Of a DNA stretch of 64,000 bases, positions 1 through 9,212 are shown in pieces (position 1 is the stretch's first letter; each line of letters begins with the position of its first letter). Position numbers and translations under genes: made by a program. The notes below the pieces were generated by a model. The model was not told the origin of the DNA, did no database searches, and saw only the letters and a list, made by a program, of their open reading frames with translations. Source of the stretch: Microbulbifer sp. GL-2 (GTDB lineage Bacteria; Pseudomonadota; Gammaproteobacteria; Pseudomonadales; Cellvibrionaceae); assembly GCF_007183175.1 (NCBI RefSeq), contig NZ_AP019807.1, positions 1,713,501 to 1,777,500 of the forward strand. Reading direction: 5' to 3'.

Positions 1-459
1 CGCACTGAAGCGAGTATTGATCCCAATAGTCGTTTTATCTTTGCTGTGGCCCAGGTACAGAACCCCTATGAAGGTGATGCGCCGCTGATGAATGGCCTCT
101 TTGTAGAGGCGGATATCGCCGGTAAAACTTTCGATGATGTGGTGGAATTACCGCGTCAGGCTCTGCACGAAGGAGATCACCTGCTGGTATTGAATGAGGA
201 GAGCAAACTCATTTTCAAAGAGGTGGAATTATTACAAAGCATCGGTGACAAGGTATGGCTGCGCGGGGAGATCGCCACTGGCGACCGCGTGGTGGTCTCC
301 AGCCTGGGGTACTCCCGTGAAGGTATGGCACTGACCGCCAACCCTTTGAATGAGAAACCGGCCGGGTTGGTCGATAGTGTGGAAAGTAGTCCTGAGGCAT
401 CGGCTACAGCAGTCAGCGACACTGCGGCGACGAATAATGCTTCTCAGGGAGGCCACTGA
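1..459 (+). CDS. RND efflux periplasmic adaptor subunit (HlyD/MFP family), 3' part only
   Basis: The frame is open from the first base of the window, so the start lies outside. About 152 residues are visible. They include the stretch PLMNGLFVEADIAGK, typical of the beta-barrel and membrane-proximal domains of membrane-fusion proteins, followed by a low-complexity Ser/Ala/Glu tail. In this family the adaptor bridges the inner-membrane pump to an outer-membrane channel. The stop overlaps the start of the RND permease by one base (TGATG), so the two are translationally coupled in one operon. The substrate cannot be read from the sequence. Confidence 0.9.
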   Translation, partial: RTEASIDPNSRFIFAVAQVQNPYEGDAPLMNGLFVEADIAGKTFDDVVELPRQALHEGDHLLVLNEESKLIFKEVELLQSIGDKVWLRGEIATGDRVVVSSLGYSREGMALTANPLNEKPAGLVDSVESSPEASATAVSDTAATNNASQGGH

Positions 460-3400
460 TGAACGGCATCATTCCCTGGTTCGTACGTAACAGCAAGGCC
501 GCTAACTTGCTGATGATCATGATTATCATCGGCGGTATTTTTGGTATCAGCGGCATTGACCGCGAAGTGTTCCCGGCAATCCAGCCGGGTATTGTCGAAG
601 TGGAGATTTCCTACCCTGGTGCCGGCCCTGCAGAAGTAGAGCAGCAGGTTACTGTGCGCGTGGAAGAGGCTATCGCTGAAGTTAAAGGGATTAAAGAGGT
701 TAACTCTGCTTCCCGCCGCAGCCACTCCTCAGTTGAAATTCAAGCTGTGGACGGTTACGACGAGCTGCGCCTGCTCAACGATATCAAAGTGCAGGTAGAC
801 AGTATCAACACCTTCCCCGAAGGGATTGAGCGCCCGGTAATCCGCATGCAGGAGTGGGATACCCAACTGATGATGATCGCCATCGGCGGTCCGGTTTCCG
901 AGAGACAGCTTAAGGAAACTGCCCTGGATTTACGCGATAAACTCACCCTGATTCCCGGTGTGCGCAGTGTGGATATCTGGGGTGAACGTCCGGATGAGTT
1001 GTCGATTGAAGTTTCCGAGCTGGACCTGCGCCGCTATAACCTGAGCTTTAACGATGTCGCAGACGCGGTGCGTCGCTCCTCTTTGGATTTGCCCGCAGGT
1101 ATGGTGCGCTCGGATCGAGGTGACATCCAGGTACAGACACGTGGCCAGGCCTATAGCGCTGAAGACTTCGAGCGTATCCCAGTAGTCAGCCGTGCCGATG
1201 GTTCTGTACTGCTGCTGCGGGATGTGGCTACTGTGCGCGATGGCTTTGAAGAGTACAACAACGTCATCCTCTTTAACGGTAACCCGGCCATGAACCTGAG
1301 GGTGGTCCAGGGGGAGCCTCTGGACGTAGTCGGTACCGCAGAACGCATCAAAGTCTTTATGGCCGAAGCCCGGACCCAGCTGCCGCCGGGAATGGAGTTT
1401 GATATCTGGTTCGATTTCTCCAAGGCTTTTGAAGGCCGTATGAACCTGTTGACCACCAATGCACTGAGTGGTTTTGTGCTGGTATTCGTAATGCTGATGC
1501 TGTTTTTGCGCCCAGCATTAGCTATGTGGGTTACGGTAGGCATTATTGTGGCTTTCCTCGGCGCCTTTTGGCTGTTGCCGATCACAGGTGTCAGTTTGAA
1601 TATGCTGTCGCTGTTCGCCTTCCTGTTAATTCTCGGAATTGTGGTGGACGATGCGATTATTGTGGGAGAGGCAGTGCATGCCGCCCATGATCGCGGCGTA
1701 ACCGGGTTGGCCGCAGCGGAAGAAGGGGTAAAACAGGTCTCTGCTCCGGTGATCTTCGCCGTAACCTCCACCATGGTGTTCTTTATCCCCATGCTGTTTC
1801 TGCCCGGCTACACAGCACAGATGATGCTTGCTTTACCGGTAGTAGTGTTGTTGTGTCTGGCATTCTCCCTGGTGGAGTCGCTGTTGATCCTGCCAGCGCA
1901 CTTAGTTGGTATGAAGCCGGAGCAACCCGCCAAAACCAGTTTGGGGATCAAGCTGCAGAAACTGCGTGGACACTTTGCCGGGGCAATGAAAACCGCCGGT
2001 GATAAGTACTACTTGCCATTGTTGAAAAAATCCCTTGGTAACAGTCGTACTACAGTGATGACGTTTATGTTGGCTCTGGGCCTGTCCATTAGCGTCTTCA
2101 TGAGCGGCTATGTGGGTTCCTCCTTCTCACCCCAGGTACCCTCGGATCTTTTGGAGCTGCGCGCCAGCATGGCCTCTGGCGAGCCCTTCCATGAGGCAGA
2201 GCGTGTCATGAACCAGGTACTGGCTGCGGCGGACAAGCTGGCAACCGATGAAGAGATGCTGGAGATTAATAATGGAGAGCCCTTTGTTCAGAACTCCATG
2301 GTTTTCAACTGGCGTGGCAATATATTTGTGATTTTGCAGCTGACTGATGGCGAGCTGCGCGATGTGACATCCAAGACCTTGTCGTTGCGCTGGCGCAAAC
2401 TTATCGGCGAGATGCCGGCCAGTGTTGAGGATTTGAATATCGACGCCACTATCAATGATGGTGGGAATGGTATGAGCCTGAACCTGAGTACTGCTTCAGG
2501 TGACATGGGAGAGCTGCGTGCAGCTGCCGACGCGGTGAAGGAGAAGATGAACACCTACGCAGGTGTTTATGATGTGCGAGATAACCTCACGAGTGCCCGC
2601 CGCGATATTGAGATCCAGCTGAAACCTTATGCAAACACCATGGGTATCGACCTGTCGGATGTGGCCAGGCAAGTACGCCAGGGTTTCTATGGCGAGGAAG
2701 TACAGCGTATTCCCCGTGGCCGTGAAGACGTACGTGTGATGGTACGCTACCCCCAAGAAGAGCGTGCCAGCGAAGATCAGATGGACCGCATTCGTATCCG
2801 CACCGTGGAGGGGGAGGTACCTTTCTCGGCAGTGGCTGATGCGGTTTACGTTCCGGGTTATACCACCATCCGTCGTAATAACCGCGAGCGAACCGTGCGG
2901 GTATTTGCCGAGATTACCCCGAATACTTCCTCGGCACAGGAAATTCTCAAGGATATGCGTGAGAGCCTGGTACCTGAGTTACAGCGCCAGTTCCCCGGTT
3001 TCTCACTGAGAACTGCTGGGGAGATGCAGGAAGAGGAAGAGTTTAACGGCGCAATCATGGCATTCTTTGTCTTGTCCCTGTTTACAATTTATGCGCTGCT
3101 GGCCATTGCTTTCCGCTCCTACTCACAGCCATTGCTGATTCTTACCGCTGTGCCGTTTGGTTTCTTCGGTGCGGTGGTCGGGCACCTGTTGATGGGGCAC
3201 GATATAAGCATCATGTCCATGCTCGGCTTCCTTGCGGCAGCGGGGGTAGTTGTGAACGACAATCTGGTATTGATGGATCGTATCAATCAGCTGCGTGCTC
3301 AGGGCTGGGCGGTAATGGAAGCGGTGATTCAGGCTGGGCGAGATCGTTTCCGCCCGATTATTCTGACTTCCATTACTACCTTTATTGGGTTGGTGCCGAT

Positions 3401-3590
3401 CATGTTTGAGCGCTCTATCCAGGCCCAATTCCTGATTCCGATGGTAATCAGCCTTGCCTTCGGCGTACTGTTTGCCACTGCAGTGACTTTGATCCTGGTG
3501 CCAAATTTGTACAAAGTGATCGAAGTGATACGCCCAAAAAGCAAGCGCATGGCAGAGGGTGAGGCCCCAGTTTCATTGGAGACGGTTTGA
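459..3590 (+). CDS. Efflux RND transporter permease subunit
   Basis: This 1043-residue protein has the usual length of an AcrB-type inner-membrane proton antiporter. It has an N-terminal membrane helix (about residues 11-31), a large periplasmic porter half, a helix block around 335-480, a second periplasmic half and a C-terminal helix block from about 860. The two adjacent aspartates of the proton relay are present in helix 4 (GIVVDDAIIVGE, D397 and D398), and the helix 10 motif VVVNDNLVLMDR is intact. It is coupled to the adaptor gene upstream. No outer-membrane channel gene follows, so a shared TolC-like protein is probably used. Substrate is not predictable; the form resembles hydrophobe/amphiphile pumps rather than metal pumps. 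Confidence 0.95.
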   Translation: MNGIIPWFVRNSKAANLLMIMIIIGGIFGISGIDREVFPAIQPGIVEVEISYPGAGPAEVEQQVTVRVEEAIAEVKGIKEVNSASRRSHSSVEIQAVDGYDELRLLNDIKVQVDSINTFPEGIERPVIRMQEWDTQLMMIAIGGPVSERQLKETALDLRDKLTLIPGVRSVDIWGERPDELSIEVSELDLRRYNLSFNDVADAVRRSSLDLPAGMVRSDRGDIQVQTRGQAYSAEDFERIPVVSRADGSVLLLRDVATVRDGFEEYNNVILFNGNPAMNLRVVQGEPLDVVGTAERIKVFMAEARTQLPPGMEFDIWFDFSKAFEGRMNLLTTNALSGFVLVFVMLMLFLRPALAMWVTVGIIVAFLGAFWLLPITGVSLNMLSLFAFLLILGIVVDDAIIVGEAVHAAHDRGVTGLAAAEEGVKQVSAPVIFAVTSTMVFFIPMLFLPGYTAQMMLALPVVVLLCLAFSLVESLLILPAHLVGMKPEQPAKTSLGIKLQKLRGHFAGAMKTAGDKYYLPLLKKSLGNSRTTVMTFMLALGLSISVFMSGYVGSSFSPQVPSDLLELRASMASGEPFHEAERVMNQVLAAADKLATDEEMLEINNGEPFVQNSMVFNWRGNIFVILQLTDGELRDVTSKTLSLRWRKLIGEMPASVEDLNIDATINDGGNGMSLNLSTASGDMGELRAAADAVKEKMNTYAGVYDVRDNLTSARRDIEIQLKPYANTMGIDLSDVARQVRQGFYGEEVQRIPRGREDVRVMVRYPQEERASEDQMDRIRIRTVEGEVPFSAVADAVYVPGYTTIRRNNRERTVRVFAEITPNTSSAQEILKDMRESLVPELQRQFPGFSLRTAGEMQEEEEFNGAIMAFFVLSLFTIYALLAIAFRSYSQPLLILTAVPFGFFGAVVGHLLMGHDISIMSMLGFLAAAGVVVNDNLVLMDRINQLRAQGWAVMEAVIQAGRDRFRPIILTSITTFIGLVPIMFERSIQAQFLIPMVISLAFGVLFATAVTLILVPNLYKVIEVIRPKSKRMAEGEAPVSLETV

Positions 3591-3606
3591 CCGACCTTTA
3601 AGCTCA

Positions 3607-3637
3607 AAGCAATGGCAGAGTTCTTCCGCCATTGCTT
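3607..3637 (+). terminator. Perfect hairpin downstream of the RND operon
   Basis: A 10-bp inverted repeat (AAGCAATGGC, 3607-3616, with GCCATTGCTT, 3628-3637) begins 17 bases after the permease stop. No T-run follows, so it may stabilise the 3' end or attenuate transcription rather than terminate it. Confidence 0.4.
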
Positions 3638-3676
3638 CCTCTGAGCATAAATGCCTAAACTCATTGCCTGCAAAAT

Positions 3677-3700
3677 GCCGACATTCCTGTCGGCTTTTTT
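3677..3700 (+). terminator. Rho-independent terminator of the RND operon
   Basis: Stem GCCGACA (3677-3683) and TGTCGGC (3688-3694) enclose a TTCC loop and are followed directly by six T. It lies between the RND permease and rsmE on the same strand. Confidence 0.85.
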
Positions 3701-3726
3701 ATAGTGTTTTTATAGGATCTTCACCC

Positions 3727-4473
3727 ATGCGCATCCCGCGTATTTTTTCCAGACAGCCGCTCGCTACGCAACAGGAAGTGGAACTGGATGAATCAGCTTC
3801 CCGCCACCTGGTCAAAGTACTTCGCTTGGATACCGGCCATCCTCTGACTCTCTTTGATGGCTGCGGAGGGGAGTACAGCGCGGAATTGATAGGGACTGGA
3901 AAGCGTGCGCTGGCACGAACTGGAGAGCTTCATCCGCAAGATCGCCAATCGCCATTGGCACTGACCCTGGCGATCGGCATTTCCCGTGGCGATCGTTTCG
4001 ATTGGGTGATACAGAAAGCTACAGAGCTGGGGGTGGCGGCAATACAACCGTTGTTTACCGAACGCTGTGAAGTAAAGCTGTTCGGGGACCGCTTACAAAA
4101 AAAACTGGGTCATTGGCGCCAGATTGCTATCAGTGCCTGTGAGCAGTGTGAGCGCAACCTGCTTCCAGAGATTGCCGAGCCACTGAAACTGGCGCACTAT
4201 CTACAAGGCTCTACACAAGAGCCCTCTGCAATGGCCAAGCTGGTGCTACACCACCGCACCGAGCTGGATTTGCATCAGTGGCAGGCCGAACGCGGTAAAC
4301 CGGATTCAGCCCTTTTGCTGGTGGGCCCAGAGGGAGGGTTATCCCAGGCAGAAATCGATATGTCCTTAGGGCAGGGCTTTATGCCCCTGCGCCTGGGGCC
4401 GCGAGTAATGCGTACCGAGACCGCTCCGATAGCTGCGCTCTCGGTGTTACAGTTCCAATGGGGCGATTTATAA
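3727..4473 (+). CDS. rsmE: 16S rRNA (uracil(1498)-N(3))-methyltransferase
   Basis: RsmE is a SAM-dependent SPOUT methyltransferase that modifies U1498 of 16S rRNA in the assembled 30S subunit. The predicted 248-residue protein begins MRIPRIF and has the family's N-terminal PUA-like region (about 1-70). The SPOUT SAM-knot motifs follow: LLVGPEGGLSQAEI near residue 200 and LRLGPRVMRTETAP near 225. The frame is open further upstream (from 3559), but that extension crosses the terminator at 3677-3700, so the ATG at 3727 is chosen. It stands alone between the RND operon and a small membrane-protein gene. Confidence 0.93.
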   Translation: MRIPRIFSRQPLATQQEVELDESASRHLVKVLRLDTGHPLTLFDGCGGEYSAELIGTGKRALARTGELHPQDRQSPLALTLAIGISRGDRFDWVIQKATELGVAAIQPLFTERCEVKLFGDRLQKKLGHWRQIAISACEQCERNLLPEIAEPLKLAHYLQGSTQEPSAMAKLVLHHRTELDLHQWQAERGKPDSALLLVGPEGGLSQAEIDMSLGQGFMPLRLGPRVMRTETAPIAALSVLQFQWGDL

Positions 4474-4525
4474 GCGTATATTCAGCGGGTAAAACTGATT
4501 CAAGTACACTCAGGGAAGGGAAAGT

Positions 4526-4891
4526 ATGATTAAAGTACTTATATGGTTGCTGGGAATCTCGATTATCGTGTTGTCTGTCGCGATTATTGCCCGGCCTCAC
4601 CTCGCGCGGGATCTCAGTGAGCGCTTAAATGAAACCGGATTCGCTTTTTCCGCTTGGGCACGAATCATTGTCGGCCTGATCCTGTTACTGATCGCAGATA
4701 CACGCCACTGGTATATCCTGTTTAATGCGCTGGGTGTACTGGTTTTACTCAGTGGCGCCTATATGCTGCAAATCGGTTTTGAGCGCGGCAAGGCGCTGGC
4801 GATCAAGATCTCCCGTGGCAATGAAAACTTCCTGCGTATCAGTGGCATTATTGGCGTGATACTTGGCCTGATGCTGCTTTCAGCGCGCTGA
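4526..4891 (+). CDS. Small integral membrane protein, unknown function
   Basis: The 121-residue product has about four hydrophobic helices (roughly residues 3-22, 47-58, 64-84 and 104-119) joined by short polar loops. There is no recognisable catalytic motif. The start is preceded by a good ribosome-binding site (GGGAAGGG). It sits 15 bases ahead of a HAD phosphatase on the same strand and may share its transcript. I do not recognise the family. Confidence 0.75.
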   Translation: MIKVLIWLLGISIIVLSVAIIARPHLARDLSERLNETGFAFSAWARIIVGLILLLIADTRHWYILFNALGVLVLLSGAYMLQIGFERGKALAIKISRGNENFLRISGIIGVILGLMLLSAR

Positions 4892-4905
4892 TTTAACGGG
4901 GTCCC

Positions 4906-5553
4906 ATGTCTTCCACAGATTTGGTTATTTTCGATTGCGACGGTGTGTTGGTGGATAGCGAGAGTATCGTCTGCCGCATACTGGCCGAGGAAATGAATAA
5001 GCTCGGGATATCCACCACCGCGGAAGAGCTGGATGAGCAGTTCAGTGGGCGGCCCGCCAAGGATTGCCTGCTGGAGATTGAAAAGCGCTATGGTGGCCCC
5101 CTGCCCGATCACTATTTTGGTAATACCGAGCGGCTTATTCGCGAGGCTTTTCATGCTGAGTTACAGCCTATAGCCGGTATTGAGGGCTTGCTCGACCAGC
5201 TGCAGAAAATCGGCTTGCGCAGTTGTGTGGCCTCTTCCGGTTCCCACCAAAAAATGCAACTGACCCTGAATAAAACCGGCCTGTATGAGTATTTCGACGG
5301 CAGAATATTCAGTGCCGAAGATGTATCCCGCGGCAAGCCCTGGCCGGAACTTTTCCTGCATGCGGCCAGCTCCATGGGTGCCGAGCCCGAGCGCTGCCTG
5401 GTGGTGGAAGATTCTATCTTTGGAGTGCAGGCTGCTGTGGCGGCGGGTATGCGCGTGGTGGGTTACAGTGGACATCCGGTGCGTGGGCCCCAGCTCGAAC
5501 AGCAGGGAGCAAGGGTGGTCAGCGACATGATGTCGGTGCTTAACTTTATTTAA
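4906..5553 (+). CDS. HAD superfamily hydrolase (beta-phosphoglucomutase / YieH-like)
   Basis: This 215-residue HAD enzyme has all four motifs. Motif I is DCDGVLVDSE, with nucleophile D10 and acid/base D12. Motif II is the Ser of VASSGS. Motif III is the lysine of SRGKPWPE. Motif IV is VVEDSIFGV. The helical cap lies between motif I and motif II, as in class I HADs of the phosphoglucomutase/phosphatase group. The likely reaction is dephosphorylation of a small phosphosugar in the cytoplasm; the substrate cannot be fixed by sequence alone. Confidence 0.85.
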   Translation: MSSTDLVIFDCDGVLVDSESIVCRILAEEMNKLGISTTAEELDEQFSGRPAKDCLLEIEKRYGGPLPDHYFGNTERLIREAFHAELQPIAGIEGLLDQLQKIGLRSCVASSGSHQKMQLTLNKTGLYEYFDGRIFSAEDVSRGKPWPELFLHAASSMGAEPERCLVVEDSIFGVQAAVAAGMRVVGYSGHPVRGPQLEQQGARVVSDMMSVLNFI

Positions 5554-5660
5554 GATCTGGCGCAATTTGCCACCTGCTTCCATGCAGCTCCTCCGCCTGT
5601 AAGGATTTCTGACCCTTGTTCTACACTGAACCTGACGTCTAGAAATTGGAAGTCCTGTAT

Positions 5661-6233
5661 ATGGCGGGCAAATACACATTCGTCTGCTACCTTTTCATAC
5701 TGGTGACATTCATCGCCGGTTGCCCTGACCCCAACAAGAAATACGCGCTAAAACCCCTGACTGAGGTGCAAACTGGAGAGAGTGAAAAGGCAGCGCGACA
5801 GGCGGCCCCCTTTGCTGATGACCTAGTGCGTTTCCTGCGAGGCAATACGCGCAAGGGTGGCGATACTTTTATCCTGCGTCTAGAGTTCGACCCGGGCGGA
5901 TTTGCGCCGCGTATGGACAGCATCGCTGATCTGGAGGCGCTGCTGGTGATTATGCGTGACTTCCCCGACCTGCGGATCGCTATCGAAGGGCATACCGATA
6001 ACGCCGGAGATTCGAAGAAAAACCTGCGCCTGTCCCAGTGGCGCGCCGACTGGGTGCAGCATTTTCTGGTGGAGCGGGGTATATCGACGGAACGCATGGA
6101 AGCGCAGGGTTATGGGGATACTGATCCCATTGCCGACAATAGTAATAAGGCGGGGCAAAAAGAAAACCGCCGCCTGGTAATCCGGGTACTGAATTTTGAT
6201 CGGGTGCCCAGTAAGTTACCTCGACGTCAATAG
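5661..6233 (+). CDS. OmpA-family peptidoglycan-binding lipoprotein
   Basis: The 190-residue product starts with a lipoprotein signal whose lipobox is FIAG|C (Cys21 of the ATG start at 5661; GGAAG lies 8 bases upstream). From about residue 75 onward it carries an OmpA C-terminal domain, with the motifs IEGHTDNAGD, LSQWRADWVQHFL and GYGDTDPIADNSNKAGQKEN. These form the pocket that holds diaminopimelate in peptidoglycan. It probably anchors the outer membrane to the cell wall, as Pal-like proteins do. No tol genes are nearby, so it is not the Pal of the Tol system. Confidence 0.85.
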   Translation: MAGKYTFVCYLFILVTFIAGCPDPNKKYALKPLTEVQTGESEKAARQAAPFADDLVRFLRGNTRKGGDTFILRLEFDPGGFAPRMDSIADLEALLVIMRDFPDLRIAIEGHTDNAGDSKKNLRLSQWRADWVQHFLVERGISTERMEAQGYGDTDPIADNSNKAGQKENRRLVIRVLNFDRVPSKLPRRQ

Positions 6234-6260
6234 TCCTTGCTGGAAGGACATTGCATAAAT

Positions 6261-6285
6261 AAACCCGGTGCGATGGCGCCGGGTT
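6261..6285. terminator. Hairpin between convergent genes
   Basis: AACCCGG (6262-6268) pairs with CCGGGTT (6279-6285) between the OmpA-like gene (plus) and the flavoprotein gene (minus). On the minus strand it is followed by a weak T-rich stretch, so it may serve both directions. Confidence 0.5.
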
Positions 6286-6310
6286 CAATAGATTGCATAC
6301 AAGAAAAAGA

Positions 6311-8044
6311 CTAACCGGCGGCTTTACTTAGCCCGTCCCCTTCATTGTCCCCCCCCTGTGCTGGTTTACTGGTCAGTACCTGACGCATCAATCTGGCTCC
6401 CTGGCGCCAGCCGAGAATACTCTGTGCGGTTAAGGCGCCAGAGATCATGGCACCAGCAACACCGCAGCTCATCACATCTTGGCCGGTGAGGTATAAGCCC
6501 TTTAGGCGGGTCTGGGGCCGCAGCCAGCTCTGCTCGAAACGGTTCGGATCGTGGTCGAGACCATAGATTTCACCTTGAGAATAAAAGCAGAAATAATCTG
6601 TGGAGAGCGGCGTCGACAGTTCGTAATAGTCAATTTGTCCGCGCAGGTGTGGGAAATACCGGTAAAGATGTTCCAGCAGGCGCTGGCTGAACTCCTCTTT
6701 AAGGGCCTCGTAGTCATCACCACGCTTGCTCCAAGGCTTGTCATGCCACTGGGCAAACCAGTCGTAACTGGCCGGTGCCACAATTTCGATAGTGGCACGC
6801 CCCGGATATCGCTGGGTAAAAGTTGGATCCTTGGCTGAAGGGAAGGAGATATAGGCCAGGGGAATATCTTTACTACTATCCTGCAGGAACTCCTGCATAT
6901 CCCGCTCGTAATTATCGCTGGCGTAAAGCCAATAGTTGGTTTTTGGGAGCTGCAGCTCTTCCGCAGTTTTCTCCAGGCCGATATAAAGGCAAAGGTGCGA
7001 CATGGAGCGATTAACAGTTTTTAGGTCGCGCACGTAGCCAAGACGTTCACTGGCACTTCGTGGTAATAGCCTTTCAAAGGTATTGAAAACCCCGGCACTG
7101 GAAATTACCAGTGGAGCCTCAATCTCAGTGCCATCTGCCATACGCACCCCACGTACACAGTTACCATCCAGTAGGATGGTTTCAACGGTGGCATATGTGA
7201 AGACTTCACCGCCGCTAGCCTGGATTTGCGGAATAATGGTTTCGGAAATTTTGCTGGCACCACCGACAGGGTAATAACCGCCATATAAATAGTGCTTGGC
7301 GATTAATGCATGAATGATAAAACTGCTCTGGGCCGGGGTCATACCATTATCGCCCCACTGGCCGGTGAGGACCGAAATCAGTTTTTCGTTTTGGGTAATC
7401 TCGCCCAACACTTCGCGGGTGGTTTTATTCAGCCAGGAAGGGTCGCGCAGTTTGCGCCACATTCGTGTAATAGGACCACACCAGGAAGGCAGTAATTTTT
7501 CCAGCGCTATTCGTTGCATGGACTTGGCCACTTCGTTGAGGCGGCCAAGGTAGCGCTCTATATTTTCCCGTTCGTCGGGGAAGTTCTTTATCAGCTCTTC
7601 AATAAAGGCCTCGCGTCCAGCACGAAGATCATATTGTTCCTCACCGACACAGATACGGTCGTACGTCGTATCCATCGGCGCCCAGTGAAGCTGATGGTTG
7701 GATATAAAATCGAAGATCTTGCGGGTCATAGTGGGGTGCTCGCCCACATCGCCTATATAGTGAACACCTACGTCCCACTCATAGCCGTTGCGGTCATAAG
7801 CATGGGTATAGCCGCCAGCGGTGTAGTGTTGCTCCAGCACCAACACTTTTTTGCCGGTGGCGCTGAGCATAGCTGCAGTAGTGAGACCACCTATCCCGGA
7901 GCCAATTACCAAAGCGTCATAGGGTCCCTCCAGGCGGCTCGGGCGATAGCGCCGGCCAATACGCAGGCGGCTCGGCTTGGGGGCACTGCGCTTTTTTTCA
8001 GTGGGGTCGGTCATAGTGGCCTCATAGCTATTGTTGTTATTCAT
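6311..8044 (-). CDS. FAD-dependent oxidoreductase, retinol-saturase / carotenoid isomerase-like
   Basis: The 577-residue protein has an N-terminal dinucleotide-binding fold (VIGSGIGGLTTAAML, about residues 46-60, and LEQHYTAGGY). Next comes DVGVHYIGD, which resembles the all-trans-retinol 13,14-reductase / CrtISO branch of the phytoene-desaturase family. A C-terminal FAD motif follows (LYLTGQDVMSCGVAGAMISG). It probably reduces or isomerises a conjugated polyene or other hydrophobic alkene. No carotenoid genes are seen nearby, so the substrate is open. An alternative start at 8014 has a better ribosome-binding site (GAGG, 5 bases away). It is divergent from the parD-like/map pair across a palindrome at 8069-8086. 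Confidence 0.8.
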   Translation of the reverse strand: MNNNNSYEATMTDPTEKKRSAPKPSRLRIGRRYRPSRLEGPYDALVIGSGIGGLTTAAMLSATGKKVLVLEQHYTAGGYTHAYDRNGYEWDVGVHYIGDVGEHPTMTRKIFDFISNHQLHWAPMDTTYDRICVGEEQYDLRAGREAFIEELIKNFPDERENIERYLGRLNEVAKSMQRIALEKLLPSWCGPITRMWRKLRDPSWLNKTTREVLGEITQNEKLISVLTGQWGDNGMTPAQSSFIIHALIAKHYLYGGYYPVGGASKISETIIPQIQASGGEVFTYATVETILLDGNCVRGVRMADGTEIEAPLVISSAGVFNTFERLLPRSASERLGYVRDLKTVNRSMSHLCLYIGLEKTAEELQLPKTNYWLYASDNYERDMQEFLQDSSKDIPLAYISFPSAKDPTFTQRYPGRATIEIVAPASYDWFAQWHDKPWSKRGDDYEALKEEFSQRLLEHLYRYFPHLRGQIDYYELSTPLSTDYFCFYSQGEIYGLDHDPNRFEQSWLRPQTRLKGLYLTGQDVMSCGVAGAMISGALTAQSILGWRQGARLMRQVLTSKPAQGGDNEGDGLSKAAG

Positions 8045-8068
8045 TAACCATATCGCTCCCGTAAAGGC

Positions 8069-8086
8069 TATGCAATAAGTTGCATA
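8069..8086. promoter_or_regulatory. Perfect 18-bp palindrome, candidate operator
   Basis: TATGCAA (8069-8075) and TTGCATA (8080-8086) are separated by TAAG in the divergent region between the flavoprotein gene and the ParD-like gene. The dyad size and place fit a dimeric repressor site. The regulator is not identifiable here. Confidence 0.5.
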
Positions 8087-8169
8087 CTGTAATTGCGTAT
8101 ATGCCCTCTATACGAACTCTCAAATTGAATATACACTTCATATATAAAACGCTTATGAATCGTATAAAT

Positions 8170-8376
8170 ATGGGTATTGTGAAAATTTCTGATGATCTAC
8201 ACGATGAGATTCGCAAAGCCAGTACTACCCTGGCGCGCTCCATCAATGCTCAGGCGGAGTACTGGATCAAGATTGGCATGCTGGCTGAACTGAACCCTGA
8301 GCTGAGTTACAGCCAGTTGTGCAAGATGTTGTTGCGCACTGAATCTTTCACCTTGGAAGAATTGATTCGTGAATAA
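8170..8376 (+). CDS. ParD-like antitoxin-family protein
   Basis: The predicted 68-residue protein begins MGIVKISDDLHDEIRKAS. It matches the small ParD-like family, a ribbon-helix-helix-type N-terminus followed by RSINAQAEYWIKIG. In-frame upstream codons exist (from 8080), but none has a good ribosome-binding site; I chose 8170 because the family signature begins there. Its last codons overlap the next gene, map, by eight bases, so it is translationally coupled to a methionine aminopeptidase rather than to a toxin. It may be a DNA-binding regulator of the pair. Confidence 0.7.
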   Translation: MGIVKISDDLHDEIRKASTTLARSINAQAEYWIKIGMLAELNPELSYSQLCKMLLRTESFTLEELIRE

Positions 8377-9145
8377 CATCAAGGTCAAGAGCGCAAAAGA
8401 ACAGGAGTTGATGCGAGTATCCGGTGAACTACTAAGCCGGGTTTTCGCCATGCTGGATGGCGTTGTGAAGCCAGGTATCAGCACTATGGAAATTAATGAT
8501 CGGGTAGAGTCGTTCATTGTCCAGGAACTGCAAGCGCGCCCGGCTAGTAAGGGCCAATATGATTACCCTTATGCCCTTAATACCTCAGTGAATGAAGTGG
8601 TGTGTCATGGTATGCCGCGCCAGGGCCAGGTATTGCGTGATGGTGATATTGTGAATGTGGATATCACCCTAGAGAAATCAGGTTACATCGCCGATTCCAG
8701 CAAAATGTATATGATTGGCAGTGTCACCCCGATGGCAAAAAAGCTAGTGCAGAGTTGCTGTGAGGCCATGTGGGCTGGAATCCGTACGGTTAAACCTGGC
8801 GCCACTCTGGGGGATATAGGTCATGCAATACAGCGCTATACAGAGCGACAGGGGTTCAGTGTGGTGCGTGAATACTGTGGTCATGGAATCGGTCGGGAAA
8901 TGCATGAAGAGCCACAGGTACTACATTATGGACGCCCTGGTAGCGGTATCGTTTTGCAGGAAGGCATGACATTTACCATAGAGCCCATGATCAACCAGGG
9001 CAATCGTAAGACAAAATTGAAAAAAGATGGCTGGACCGTTGTGACCAAGGATGGGAAGTTATCGGCCCAGTGGGAGCATACGGTGTTGGTTACCGCGGAC
9101 GGCTGTGAAGTATTGACCTTAAGGGAAGAAGAAAAAGCACACTAG
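8369..9145 (+). CDS. map: Type I methionine aminopeptidase
   Basis: This enzyme removes the initiator methionine from nascent proteins. The 258-residue protein has the pita-bread fold signatures. All five dinuclear-metal ligands appear present: Asp of NVDITLEK, Asp of IADSSKMY, His of CGHGIGREMHEEP, Glu of FTIEPM and Glu of QWEHTVL. The start is GTG, overlapping the ParD-like gene by eight bases. The gene is not next to rpsB, the usual place of the essential copy, so it may be a second MAP; that cannot be settled from this window. Confidence 0.92.
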   Translation: MNNIKVKSAKEQELMRVSGELLSRVFAMLDGVVKPGISTMEINDRVESFIVQELQARPASKGQYDYPYALNTSVNEVVCHGMPRQGQVLRDGDIVNVDITLEKSGYIADSSKMYMIGSVTPMAKKLVQSCCEAMWAGIRTVKPGATLGDIGHAIQRYTERQGFSVVREYCGHGIGREMHEEPQVLHYGRPGSGIVLQEGMTFTIEPMINQGNRKTKLKKDGWTVVTKDGKLSAQWEHTVLVTADGCEVLTLREEEKAH

Positions 9146-9212
9146 CCCAATAAATTTCTATTATCAATTTACACGTCACGCCTATAGTACTTATTAAGTA
9201 TCCGCACTACGT

